Assembly: GCA_902167325.1 (NCBI GenBank)
Contig: LR632930.1
Location: forward strand, 4,340,001 to 4,404,000
DNA: 64,000 nucleotides
Origin: Chitinophaga pinensis
Lineage (GTDB): Bacteria; Bacteroidota; Bacteroidia; Chitinophagales; Chitinophagaceae
Direction: 5' to 3'
Under the pieces are notes generated by a model that was not told the origin of the DNA, searched no databases, and was given only the letters and a program-made list of their open reading frames with translations. Below are positions 42,137 through 52,300 of the stretch, one piece after another; the stretch's first letter is position 1, and each line of letters starts with the position of its first letter. The translations under genes and the position numbers were made by a program.

Positions 42137-44563
42137 ATGCCCCGTTGGTTAAGAATTACCCTGCTCTCCGCCGGCAGCCTCGTGTTGCTGGTGATCGTTC
42201 TCTGGCTCGTGCTTGCGCTTGTTATCCGCAGCCGCAAGGCCGATATCCTTGCTGAGATCACCCGCCAGCTGAGCGACCGCCTCAATGGCGACCTTGTGAT
42301 CCGTGACATGGAACCCTCGCTGGTCCGCAGTTTCCCGCAGATATCCGTTACACTCAAGGATGTGATGCTGAAAGATAGCATGTATGACCGTCACCACCAC
42401 GCGCTGCTCCGGCTCAGTGAAGTATACCTGAAGGTGAACACCTTCGCCCTCATCCGCAAACAGGTTTCTATCCGCGAAATAAGCCTCGAAAACGGGGATA
42501 TTTATCTCTATACCGATAGTCTTGGCTACTCCAACGGATATCTGTTGCAGGGCAGGGAAAAGAAAGATACCACTGCCACAAAGCAATCTCCCGTAATCAG
42601 CGAATTTGCCCTGAAGGATATCCGCTTCACATTGGAGAACAAACAGAAAATGAAGTTCTTCCGCTTCGATGTTAAACAGCTCGATGGCCGTATGCATACC
42701 ACAGACTCCGGATGGCAGGCCCGCATCGATCCCCGCATTCTTATTCAGGACATGCAGTTCAATACCACCAAAGGCAGCTACGCGAAGAACAAAATACTCT
42801 CAGGACCCATGGACCTGCAATTCCTCTCTTCCAGTAAGATCCTCCGCATACCGCAGCAGGTCATCCGGTTCGATGAGCAGCCCATGCAGCTGGAAGGTGC
42901 ATTCGTGTTTTCCGAACAGCCGCCTGCCTTCCGCCTCAACATCCAGGCAAACGATATCCCTTTCAAATTTGCTACTTCACTTGTAACACCGAACATTACG
43001 GCTAAGCTGTCGCCCATTGATATGGAAAAGCCGCTGAATGTAACAGCAGAGATCCGCGGGCATATGAAATATCGCGATACACCTTATGTACATGTAAGCT
43101 GGCAGGTGCGAGATAATACCCTCACCGGTGCCAACCTCGCCCTGCATAAAGTCAATTTCGACGGCTCATTCCTCAACGAACTCGTAGCCGGACAAGGGCA
43201 TAACGATGCTAACTCCCGGCTCAGTGTATACCGATTTTCCGCAGCATACGACAGCATCCCCGTAACGGCAGATACCATCCGTGTCGTGAACCTGAAAACG
43301 CCTGTACTTACCGGCCGTTTCAAATCCAGCTTCCCGCTGGTACGCCTTACCCATGCGCTGGATCATCACCTGTTCTCTTTTACATCCGGACAGGCAACCG
43401 TAGACCTGCAATACGCCGGATCGTGGGATGAGAAAGATACCATCCCCGGATCGCTGGAAGGCTCCGTGAGTATCCGGAACGGCGCATTTACCTATGTACC
43501 CCGTAACCTCCCCGTTTCCAACTGCAACGCCACCCTCGTATTTTCACAGGGCAACCTCCATCTGCGGGACATCCGCGCACAATCCGGTGCCAGCACGGTG
43601 GAGATGGACGGCAGCATCCTCAACATCCTGAACCTCTACTTTGCCGCACCGGAAAAGCTCGTGCTCAACTGGAACGTGCGCAGTCCGCTGATCAACCTCA
43701 ACGAATTCCAGTCGCTATTCGGCCGCAGGGCTAAACATAAAAATCACGCCCAAACGAAGCATAACAAGCACATGCGGGCGCGGTTCGTTCGCCAGCTGGA
43801 TACCATGCTGGAAGCATCCAGTGTTCACATGTTAGTGGCAGTGGACAAGGTACGCTACCGCAAGTTCAACGCCAGCAATGTGCGGGCCGATGTGCAGATG
43901 GGGCAGGAGGGCGTAAGATTTAATAAGATAGGGCTATCGGCCGTAGGCGGAACAATGCTCCTCAGCGGCGCCATCCTTCAGCAGGCGAAAGGAGACCGGT
44001 TTAATGTGGATGCCGATATCCGGCAGGTGCAGGTAGACCAGCTGTTCCATGCCTTCGAGAATTTCGGGCAGGATGGCATTACCGCGCAGAACCTCCGGGG
44101 CGTGTTTTCCGCGAAAGCGAAAATGACAGGGGGCATGAAGGAAGATATCAGCATTCAACCCCATTCCATGAACGGGTCTGTTACGTTTAACCTCAACCGT
44201 GGCGCACTGATCGATTTCAAACCGCTGATGAACGTGGGGAAATTTATTTTCCGCAAGCGGGATATGAGTAATATAACCTTCGAAAACATCCGCAACACCC
44301 TCGATATCAAAGGCAACAAGATCTATATACACCCCATGCTCATCTCGTCCAGCGTACTGAACATTGAAGTGGAAGGTACCTACGGCATCCCCAAAGGCAC
44401 CGATATTAAACTGAAAGTGCCCCTCCGTAACCCTAAAAAAGACGAACTGGTAACGGATGCAGAAGAGCTTCGCAAGCGGAGGAATAAGGGTATTGTAGTG
44501 AACCTCCATGCGGTAGACGGGGAAGATGGCAAGGTGAAACTGAAATTGGGCAAGGGCGATTAA
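42137..44563 (+). CDS. AsmA-like C-terminal region protein (inner-membrane anchored)
   Basis: 808 residues. One N-terminal membrane segment (ITLLSAGSLVLLVIVLWLVLALVI), then a long repetitive beta-rich periplasmic part with DLVIRDMEPSLVRSFPQISVTLKDVMLKD and LYTDSLGYSNGYLL, and a C-terminal AsmA_2-like region (FNVDADIRQVQVDQLFHAFENFGQDGITAQNLRGVFSAKAKMTG). Such bridge-like proteins are thought to carry lipids between membranes. It is divergent from the peptidase gene (58 bp apart). Confidence 0.85.
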   Translation: MPRWLRITLLSAGSLVLLVIVLWLVLALVIRSRKADILAEITRQLSDRLNGDLVIRDMEPSLVRSFPQISVTLKDVMLKDSMYDRHHHALLRLSEVYLKVNTFALIRKQVSIREISLENGDIYLYTDSLGYSNGYLLQGREKKDTTATKQSPVISEFALKDIRFTLENKQKMKFFRFDVKQLDGRMHTTDSGWQARIDPRILIQDMQFNTTKGSYAKNKILSGPMDLQFLSSSKILRIPQQVIRFDEQPMQLEGAFVFSEQPPAFRLNIQANDIPFKFATSLVTPNITAKLSPIDMEKPLNVTAEIRGHMKYRDTPYVHVSWQVRDNTLTGANLALHKVNFDGSFLNELVAGQGHNDANSRLSVYRFSAAYDSIPVTADTIRVVNLKTPVLTGRFKSSFPLVRLTHALDHHLFSFTSGQATVDLQYAGSWDEKDTIPGSLEGSVSIRNGAFTYVPRNLPVSNCNATLVFSQGNLHLRDIRAQSGASTVEMDGSILNILNLYFAAPEKLVLNWNVRSPLINLNEFQSLFGRRAKHKNHAQTKHNKHMRARFVRQLDTMLEASSVHMLVAVDKVRYRKFNASNVRADVQMGQEGVRFNKIGLSAVGGTMLLSGAILQQAKGDRFNVDADIRQVQVDQLFHAFENFGQDGITAQNLRGVFSAKAKMTGGMKEDISIQPHSMNGSVTFNLNRGALIDFKPLMNVGKFIFRKRDMSNITFENIRNTLDIKGNKIYIHPMLISSSVLNIEVEGTYGIPKGTDIKLKVPLRNPKKDELVTDAEELRKRRNKGIVVNLHAVDGEDGKVKLKLGKGD

Positions 44564-44680
44564 ACCGGCTGGAACTATTTTTGTAGTGTAGTGTATTTAA
44601 GCCACCCAAATCACTGCTTTTCCGAACACTGCTGTTATTTGCGTTGTTATAACTGCAGTATCTCTGTTTTAAATCAGCAT

Positions 44681-45400
44681 ATGAATCAAAATAATAACCG
44701 TCCGCGTGCGGGCGCACTTTACGAAAAAACGACCGTCATCAACGTATCTAAAACCGGCAGGATCATCTCCTCCGCAGCAGGTGCCTCCCTGCTGTACCTC
44801 GGTGTGGCTAACCTCAAAAAATCGCCGCTGGGCAGTTTGGGCCGCATTCTGGTAGGCGGGTACCTCTTATACAGGGGGCTTTCCGGCAACTGCCCCATTA
44901 CTGCGGCCATCGACGATGAGCAGCGGCCCAGGCATGCCCGCGCTGTGAACATCCGCACCTCGCTGATTGTAGAAAGGCCCCGGAGTGAGGTATTTGCTTA
45001 CTGGCGCCAGCTGGCTAACCTGCCGCTGTTTATGGCGCACCTGCATGATGTGGAAATTCTGGATGCGAAGCACTCGCACTGGACCATCAAGCTGGCCGGC
45101 AATCTGACGATGGAATGGGATGCAGAGATAACGGAAGACAAGCCCGGCGAAGAGCTGGCCTGGCGTTCGCTAGAAGGGGCAGAGGTCGCTAATTCAGGCA
45201 AAGTACGCTTCCGGGATACGGAAAACGGTGGTACAGAACTACTGATAACTTTCACTTACCGGCCACCCGCAGGGTTTATGGGCACCAGCCTCGCAAGGCT
45301 GATGAACCCCGCCTTCGCACAGCTGGTAAGGCATGATATAAAACGTTTTAAACAGCATCTGGAAGGGATCCCTGCCACCAACAACACTGCGCACGGGTAA
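44681..45400 (+). CDS. DUF2892-type membrane hairpin fused to SRPBCC domain
   Basis: 239 residues from the ATG at 44681 (MNQNNNRPRAGALYEKTTV). Residues about 25-85 are a YgaP-like DUF2892 membrane hairpin (ISSAAGASLLYLGVANLKKSPLGSLGRILVGGYLLYRGLSGNCP). Residues 95-235 are an SRPBCC/polyketide-cyclase-like ligand pocket (IRTSLIVERPRSEVFAYWRQLANLPLFMAHLHDVEILD, then FTYRPPAGFMGTSLARLMNPAF). The lipid or aromatic ligand is unknown. The terminator at 45441 follows. Confidence 0.8.
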   Translation: MNQNNNRPRAGALYEKTTVINVSKTGRIISSAAGASLLYLGVANLKKSPLGSLGRILVGGYLLYRGLSGNCPITAAIDDEQRPRHARAVNIRTSLIVERPRSEVFAYWRQLANLPLFMAHLHDVEILDAKHSHWTIKLAGNLTMEWDAEITEDKPGEELAWRSLEGAEVANSGKVRFRDTENGGTELLITFTYRPPAGFMGTSLARLMNPAFAQLVRHDIKRFKQHLEGIPATNNTAHG

Positions 45401-45440
45401 TCCTTACAGAGCAAATCTCCGGATCACTAACCCATCAAAA

Positions 45441-45474
45441 AAATGGCTGTCTCCTTTATGGAAACAGCCATTTT
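45441..45474. terminator. Bidirectional terminator
   Basis: AAATGGCTGT pairs with ACAGCCATTT, flanked by A-run on one side and T-run on the other, between two convergent genes. Confidence 0.8.
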
Positions 45475-45548
45475 CGTTAAGGCTCAGGGGAGTGATCATC
45501 GATTTCATGTGACAGATGTTTAATGGTTATTCAATAAAAATATGGTGA

Positions 45549-45785
45549 CTAATAAATTTTATAATCCATGATGACACTTTCCCACTCACTGTCGATATCT
45601 CCGATCTCTTCCTGATCGCTGTAAGGATCTTCCCGGGGCGCGTCCGGGTCGTTCTCTGTTTCGAATAATTCCGTCTGCGGATCTTCCGGCCACTTTTCAT
45701 CTTCGCCTCCCGGCTGGAAGTCGGTATTCAACGGATTATTACCTGTGGGTGGCCGTTTGTCCTGCGGTGCGGGTGTATGTTGCAT
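45549..45785 (-). CDS. Short, acidic, disordered-looking protein
   Basis: 78 residues with many Asp/Glu/Pro/Gln (PEDPQTELFETENDPDAPREDPYSDQEE) and no hydrophobic core. Probably an intrinsically disordered cytoplasmic protein; no family recognised. Upstream 45786-46068 holds a promoter area at most and the terminator of the barrel gene; no further gene seen. Confidence 0.5.
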   Translation of the reverse strand: MQHTPAPQDKRPPTGNNPLNTDFQPGGEDEKWPEDPQTELFETENDPDAPREDPYSDQEEIGDIDSEWESVIMDYKIY

Positions 45786-45961
45786 GGTATAACGGTTTTG
45801 GTGAGTAATTACCCGGATAAAGGCACAAATACCGGTCCATCCTCCAAGGGTACAAACAGCAGGAGCGGGTAGGGCGCTGCTCCTACAGAGTGGGTAATTG
45901 GTTCTACTGACGGGGAATCAGGGCAATAGTTGTTTTGCCGGAGTACATCCGGCAGGTGCCA

Positions 45962-46000
45962 TAAAAAAAGGAAGCCCGCCCCCTTGCCGGGAGCAGGCTG
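45962..46000 (-). terminator. Terminator of the outer-membrane barrel pair
   Basis: On the minus strand AGCCTGC pairs with GCGGGCT around a GC-rich loop, followed by TTCCTTTTTTTAT. Confidence 0.55.
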
Positions 46001-46068
46001 CCCTTAGTTCCCGGCGTCACCTGCCGGGAGAAAAACATAGGAAACGATAAAAAATATAGCGGTTGATA

Positions 46069-46644
46069 CTAGAATCTTCCTACAACACCCAGTTTGATCC
46101 AGGCCAGATCGTACCCTACTTCAGAATACACGCCGAAGCCGGGTGTAAAGAAGTAACGCGCACCGGCGATGATGGCGAAATGCGCATCGGTATCATTGAC
46201 ATCCGGCATCGGCATCGACTCACTGTTTTGGGTATACTTCGCTCTGTAAAGTCGTGCACCCAGCTGCACGGCACCATACAGATCCAGGTTGTCTACTTTC
46301 AGGATTTCAGGATTCAGGTGGTATGCACCACGCAGGGCAATCACCATGTTGCTTTGCTTGTAGTCACCGTAATCTTCAGTAGGGAAAGCATCTCTCCATC
46401 CGTCTTTCCATTTCACGCTGCGGTAAGCAACGGTAATACCTGCACCAAACGTACCCGGACCGACCTTGTAAGGCAGCATACGCTCATAGGTAAAGTTCAG
46501 GGTGGGCATACCTTTTACGCCGCTACCATAATTGTAAGTGCTGCCGAAGCCAATGCCGGCCTGAATGAAATTCTTTTTATCCTGTGCCTGCGAAGTGCTG
46601 ATGATGGCGCAGAGCAAAAGGAATGTTGATACAATTTTCTTCAT
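46069..46644 (-). CDS. Outer-membrane beta-barrel protein, copy 1
   Basis: 191 residues: signal peptide MKKIVSTFLLLCAIISTSQAQ, then a small OmpA/porin-like eight-strand barrel with alternating strands (NFIQAGIGFGSTYNYG, TFGAGITVAYRSVKW, HFAIIAGARYFFTPGFGVYSEVGYDLAWIKLGVVGRF). The terminal Phe and the aromatic girdle are normal for BAM substrates. It is a close paralogue of the next gene, about two-thirds identical, and separated from it by 31 bp. Confidence 0.8.
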   Translation of the reverse strand: MKKIVSTFLLLCAIISTSQAQDKKNFIQAGIGFGSTYNYGSGVKGMPTLNFTYERMLPYKVGPGTFGAGITVAYRSVKWKDGWRDAFPTEDYGDYKQSNMVIALRGAYHLNPEILKVDNLDLYGAVQLGARLYRAKYTQNSESMPMPDVNDTDAHFAIIAGARYFFTPGFGVYSEVGYDLAWIKLGVVGRF

Positions 46645-46675
46645 TTTACTAAGTCTTTAGTTCCCGTTATTATGA

Positions 46676-47251
46676 TTAGAATCTTCCTGCAATACCGATC
46701 TTGATCCAGGTTACATCGTAACCCACTTCGGAATACACCCCGAAATTAGGCGTAAAGTAGTACCGGGCACCGGCTACGAGGCCAAAATGCACATCGGTAT
46801 CTTTTGAATTGGTGAGGCCTTCACCATAATCACCGGAGGCGGTATATTTGGAACTCCAGAAGCGCACGCCCAGCTGAACGGCACCATAGAGGTCCAGGTT
46901 TTCAACTTTGATAATGTCTGCATTGAGGTGGTAAGCACCGCGTAATGCTACTATGGCATTGCTGTGTTTCCATTTTGCATTGGTTTCCACGCCTTCATAA
47001 TCGGCATACGTGCTTTTCCAGTTTACTTTACGGTAAGATGCCGTGATGCCCGCACCGAAAGTACCAGGGCCCGCTTTGAAGGGCAGCATGCGCTCGTAGG
47101 TGAAATTAAGGGTGGGCATCCCTTTAGCGCCGGAAACATAATCCAGCGAGTTCCCAAATCCTATTCCTGCCTGTACAACGTTTAACTTTTTCTGGGCGTA
47201 GGCTCCGCTCAATGCGCCGCAAAGCAGCAGGGTTGAAACAAATTTCTTCAT
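46676..47251 (-). CDS. Outer-membrane beta-barrel protein, copy 2
   Basis: 191 residues, same length and layout as copy 1 (MKKFVSTLLLCGALSGAYAQ; NVVQAGIGFGNSLDYVSGAKGMPTLNFTYERMLPFK shared with copy 1). It is the promoter-proximal gene of the pair. Differences concentrate in the extracellular-loop positions (after YRKVNW and after SKYTA). Function unknown. Confidence 0.8.
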   Translation of the reverse strand: MKKFVSTLLLCGALSGAYAQKKLNVVQAGIGFGNSLDYVSGAKGMPTLNFTYERMLPFKAGPGTFGAGITASYRKVNWKSTYADYEGVETNAKWKHSNAIVALRGAYHLNADIIKVENLDLYGAVQLGVRFWSSKYTASGDYGEGLTNSKDTDVHFGLVAGARYYFTPNFGVYSEVGYDVTWIKIGIAGRF

Positions 47252-47416
47252 GTTGACGATTTTTTTAATGACGTTTTGGGGATTTACGGCTGCAAAAATA
47301 TCACGGTGTTTTTTGATTCATATGCGTAATGCTACCGGTTTTTGAAAATGAGTATTTCCCGCAGTACAGGAACGGGCTACGCAAATACACTGCGTACGAT
47401 GCAGTATATTTGCCCT

Positions 47417-48790
47417 ATGTATGCGATTGTAGACATCGAAACTACCGGTGGGCACGCCAGCGCGGGGAAGATCACGGAGGTAGCCATTTTCCTGCACGAC
47501 GGGATGCAGATCACCGGTAAATATGAAACACTGGTAAACCCGGGTATCCCCATTCCCCGGTACATCCAGGCACTGACAGGTATTACCGACGAAACGGTGG
47601 CCGATGCCCCTCTTTTTGAGGATATCGCCGAACACGTCTTCAACCTCCTGCAGGGCCAGATCTTCATCGCCCACAACGTCAATTTCGACTATTCCTTCCT
47701 CCGCCATGAGCTGGACCATTGCGGCTATAAGCTGCAGGCAAAGAAGCTCTGCACCGTACGCCTCAGCCGTAAAGTGTTCCCCGGCTTCCCGTCATACTCC
47801 CTCGGCAACCTCTGCCGCCAGCTCAGCATAGAAATCCTGAACCGCCACCGCGCCTCCGGCGATGCAGGCGCTACCGTACGCCTGTTCGAAATGATGCTGG
47901 CTGCTGATAAACAGGGCTTCATCGCACAGGCACTCACCGCCCGCTCCAAAGACAAATGGCTGCCGCTGCACCTCTCACAGGAGTATGTAGACGATCTGCC
48001 ATCTACCCCCGGGGTATATTACTTCCATAATGAAAAAGGAAAAGTGGTATATGTGGGGAAAGCGCGGAATATCCGCAAAAGGGTAACCAGTCATTTCACG
48101 GGCAACAGCGCCGGCCGTCAGCGGCAGGAGTTCCTCCGGAACATCCATACCATCACATTCGAGAAAACCGGTACCGAGCTGATGGCTTTCATCCTTGAAT
48201 CTATCGAGATCAGGCGCCTGTGGCCGCAATACAACAATGCGCAGAAGCGTGTGGAATCAAAATTCGGGTTCTATACGTTTGAAGACCAGCAGGGATACCT
48301 GCGCCTGGCCATTGAAAAGCGCAGGAAGTACAGCAACCCCATTTTCGCCTTCAACCTGCTGGCCGAAGGCCATTCCCGCCTCCGCCAGCTGATCCGCGAT
48401 TTCAAACTCTGTCCCAAGCTTTGCTTTTTGCAAACCAGTCCGGCCCCCTGCACCGGCATAGCCGAAAAAACCTGCAAAGGTGCCTGCGAAAAGAAGGAGA
48501 AGCCGGAGAAATACAATAAACGGGTACAGGAAGCCATAGACGCCCTGCAGTCCGAACAACCCTCGTTCCTCATCCTCGACGCCGGCCGGCAGGCCACCGA
48601 GCAAAGCTGCATCCTCATGGAAAAAGGGAAGTTCTACGGCATGGGCTACGTTCCCCGCGATGTGGCGGTATCGGATACGGTTATGCTCAAGGACTGGCTC
48701 ACCCAATACCCCGAAAATGAATTCATCCTCAACCTTTTACGCACTTACGCCAACACCAACGCCGGCAGACTGGTACAAATGCCCGTTTAA
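47417..48790 (+). CDS. DEDDh exonuclease fused to GIY-YIG (Cho/UvrC-like) nuclease
   Basis: 457 residues from the ATG at 47417 (MYAIVDIETTGGHASAGKIT), the normal start; upstream ATGs add an unlikely leader. Residues 1-165 are a DnaQ-type exonuclease (VDIETTG, FIAHNVNFDYSFLRHEL, HRASGDAGATVRLF). Residues 190-275 are a GIY-YIG nuclease (LPSTPGVYYFHNEKGKVVYVGKARNIRKRVTSHFTG, with the catalytic Tyr, Arg and later Glu in AFILESIEI). The rest is a UvrC-like tail with Cys clusters (CPKLCFL, CTGIAEKTCKGACEKKE). Such fusions act in DNA repair. Confidence 0.9.
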   Translation: MYAIVDIETTGGHASAGKITEVAIFLHDGMQITGKYETLVNPGIPIPRYIQALTGITDETVADAPLFEDIAEHVFNLLQGQIFIAHNVNFDYSFLRHELDHCGYKLQAKKLCTVRLSRKVFPGFPSYSLGNLCRQLSIEILNRHRASGDAGATVRLFEMMLAADKQGFIAQALTARSKDKWLPLHLSQEYVDDLPSTPGVYYFHNEKGKVVYVGKARNIRKRVTSHFTGNSAGRQRQEFLRNIHTITFEKTGTELMAFILESIEIRRLWPQYNNAQKRVESKFGFYTFEDQQGYLRLAIEKRRKYSNPIFAFNLLAEGHSRLRQLIRDFKLCPKLCFLQTSPAPCTGIAEKTCKGACEKKEKPEKYNKRVQEAIDALQSEQPSFLILDAGRQATEQSCILMEKGKFYGMGYVPRDVAVSDTVMLKDWLTQYPENEFILNLLRTYANTNAGRLVQMPV

Positions 48791-49315
48791 AGACCCAATC
48801 CATTTGCCATAGTATGCTCAAAAGAGCATTTATTGCCAGCTTAAAGGGTACTTAATGGGTACTTAATGGGTATCTGCACCAGGGAAAACACTATCAAACT
48901 ATATCCTGTATTGCGTACATACGAGAAATTCAGCCTCATATTTACCTCACCCTTACTTCGATCTGCCTCCACAGCTCAAGCACGGCTAAGCCGTAGTTAC
49001 TCCACAGTTACTCCACAGTTACTCCACAGTTACAGCACAGATAGTGTAGGGGTAATGCACGTATGGGTTTTTCAAACAGGCCTATAACCCTTTACTGTAG
49101 CAGGTTTCAAAAAAAGGGTACCCATTGTTTAGTATGGATTGGCGCACTACCAACGCCAAAATGCGAGTATAATATCAGAAATACATTCAAAAAGTATCAT
49201 TTTTAGCTGTTTTGTATAGCTACGCTAAATAATCGGGGCATTTTCCGGAATTACTTTCCCGTGAAATCACACAATTGCTCCTTTTCCCGGCTGGCGAAGT
49301 ATACAGTAGTTCGTT
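48791..49315. other. Long intergenic region with repeats, no gene
   Basis: No supportable ORF. It contains a 12-bp direct repeat (GGTACTTAATGG twice at about 48847-48870), the 11-bp tandem array at 48964-49040 and AT-rich sequence before the 1725-residue gene's 3' end. A perfectly ordinary terminator is not obvious. Confidence 0.5.
48964..49040. repeat. 11-bp tandem array, 7 units
   Basis: Units in register are TGCCTCCACAG, CTCAAGCACGG, CTAAGCCGTAG, three exact TTACTCCACAG and TTACAGCACAG. The period and the TTAC-C-CAG pattern match the 14-unit array at 12699-12852, so both may belong to one genome-wide repeat class. Confidence 0.85.
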
Positions 49316-52300
49316 TTAATTGGCAGACAAGTCCCTCCAGCCCGCTGATTTTTTCTCAGCAATGGCCTTTCCCTTCTCTTTTTCCGCATCCGGCTCGTTG
49401 ATGCATGTCCTCACCTCAATCTGGCCTTTTGTGCCCGATTTGCCATGCCGGATGATGATTTTGGCACCAGAAGCGTTGATCTCCCAGAACTTCTCCTGTT
49501 TGCCTTCGCCACTCAGCAGGCGAACAGTGCCTTCGGGTAATGCATCTTCCTTAACAGCAGAATGGCCGTTAACGGCTGCCTGTTTGCCGAGGCGCTTCAG
49601 GATGTCTTCCGTCACCTTTTCAGGCTCGGAGAGCCAGTCTTTCGCGTAAACGGTCATGGTACGCCAGCCGAAGGTTTCCATCACTGCAGGGCGCTGGTAG
49701 TATTGCTCAAGTACATTATCGTGCTGGTACCAGGCTTCATCATCCACCTGTATGCCGAGGGCAAACTGCACATCATCCGGCCGCACCTTCACGGCCAATG
49801 AGCAACGGAAGCCGCTCTGGCCCACCTGTTCGGATACAGTGAGCCCTTCCTTCTCCAATGCCTCCCGGATCTCCTGCAGCACCACGGTATCACCACTGCG
49901 GAAACGCCCTTCAGGACGGGCCGTGGTTAACCCATCCAGCACCGTACGGGCCTGCTTCATATTGCCGGAGCTAACCTGCTCGGCATATTGCAGGAAACGG
50001 GAGAGGAAGTTGGCACCGGGGTTATAGAGATTGGTGATCTGCGAATGGCGGATGGTACTTACAATAGCCATATGCCTCCGCGCACGGCTGAAGATTACAT
50101 TCAACCGCTTTTCACCGCCTTTCTTATTGATAGGACCGAAGTTCATGGACATTTTGCCCCGCGCATCCGGTGCATAGCATACGCTGAGGATGATGATATC
50201 CCGCTCATCGCCCTGCACGTTTTCGAGGTTCTTCACGAAGAGACCGGTAAACTGTCCGTTTTCCGTACGGGCCACGGCTTCATCGAGGAGATCGTCGAAT
50301 GCGGGGTCCTGTTCAGCCAGCTTTTCCAGCGCGGCGTTGATGGCGCCCTGTTGCTCCTGCGAGAAGGCCACGATGCCGATGCTGTCTTTCGTTTTTTTCG
50401 ATAACAGTTCCCGCACAAGGTGGGCGATATAGGTTGCTTCAGCAATGTTACCGCGCTTAGCATACACCCCCTGCGCAATATGGTGAAAACTGATGCTCCG
50501 GTCGAACAGTGCTTTGATGTTGAACATGGCATCAGACGGGGCGGCCACACTGATGGGCTGGCGCTGCACGGCATGCTCACTGCGGTCTGGTATCGTTAGC
50601 AGCGCCGCGTCGTAGAAGGCGTGGTTGCTGTAGCTGATAAGGGTTTCGAAATGACTGCGGTAGTGCCATCCTAACAGGTAACTGTTCATTTTGCGCGCAC
50701 CCTGCGTAAGGAGACTGTCGGCATCCGCACTAAGCAATTCATCATCTACCATATCCGCTCCCAGATCATCAGGGTCACCGGTACGGGCAGAGAAGAAATC
50801 GGTAGGGGGCATCTGCTTTTCGTCACCCACAATAATAGTTTGCGGAGCGCGGTATAAAGCGGGCACCCCTTCTTCCAGCGTGATCTGCGAAGCTTCGTCG
50901 AAGATAACTGCGTCGAAGAAAGGCTGATCCAGCGGGAAGGCATCGCTTACACTCAGCGGACTCATGAGCCATACAGGCTTCAGATCCAGCAGCACCTTAC
51001 CACTGGCGCGGGAGCACAGTTCGCGGATGCTTTTATAACGCATGGATTTGGAGAACTCGTTTTCCAGAATCCTACGGCCTTCCATATACGTTTCATCCGT
51101 TTTCTGGCTACGCTGCACATTGTCGAGGAAATGGCGGCGGATGTTGGCACGGATGTAAGCGGCATTGAGTTGCAGCAGTTCGCTGTAGCAATGCTTCACC
51201 GTGGCCACCGCCTGTTCTACTGCGGACGCACCGGCCTGCGCAAATGCCTTATTAGCGCGGTACAACTGACGGAGCGATTTACCTGCCATACCGGCTTCCA
51301 GCTCTCCCGGCGTCCAGGGAAGGCGGCGGAGGGCGGCTTTGAAATCAACAGGCAATGCTGTGTAATTACCCATCACCGGCAGCAGTTCTTCCAGCGCAGG
51401 GGCATTAAGACGGATACTTTCTAACAGGTCGGCCAGTTCACCGAAAGGCTGAGGGGCCGGGTCGGCAAGGGTTTGCGACAGCAACGTTTCCAGCTTCAGC
51501 AGGGGCTCCTGCAAAGCAGCGAGGGTACGCACGGTATCTGCCGCCTGCTGATGATGGAGGAGGTATTGCAGTGATGGCTCGTTCAGTTTATTGCGGAGGC
51601 GCTCCACCGCGAGCCAGGTCATTTCTATTTGTGATATCTGGTAATCGGATTCAAGGGCTTTCCGTGCCTGAGAGGCATTATGAGCAGCCTCGTACTCCCC
51701 GCGCAGTTGTTCTAATACTGTTACTGCGGATGGGGGAACCGTGCGGGCGGAGAAGTCGTATTGCGCATAGAGTGCCTTCTTCAATCTGCGCCATTGGCCG
51801 GAAAGGAAACGCCAGAACGACTCTTCGTACCTGCGCGCTATCTCTATCCCAGCAAGGGTATCTTCCACAGAAAACTTCTGATGCCATCCGGTATTCTGCG
51901 CCGTGGCCTGTTCAGCAGCTTTTTGAAATGCCTTCACTTCCGCCAGTCTTCTTTCAAATGTAACGGCATCGGGATGCTGCGGATCTACCAGCCGCAAGAG
52001 TCCTGCGTTGGCTAAAGGCAATAACAAAGTTGCCTGTAACACTAAGCCTTTCAGCTCATTGAGCTTACCCGCATGTTCACGGGCAGACTGCAGCGTTTCC
52101 AGCAGGGTAATACTGTTACCCGTCAATTGTTTGAGGGTGGCAATAGGCTGGGGGGATGAGAAGATGCTTTCATGCACCCGGCTCAGCGGGTGACTGGCAA
52201 ACACCGGTTCGGCACCGGTTTCCTCCAGTGCCTGACCCAATTGTTCCACCACGTTGCCGTATTGCAGCCATTGCAGATATCCCGGCACCACTTCCTCCGT

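Noticed and set aside
46063-46629. 188-codon plus-strand frame
   Set aside because: Antisense to the first outer-membrane barrel gene, which has a signal peptide and a close paralogue next door.
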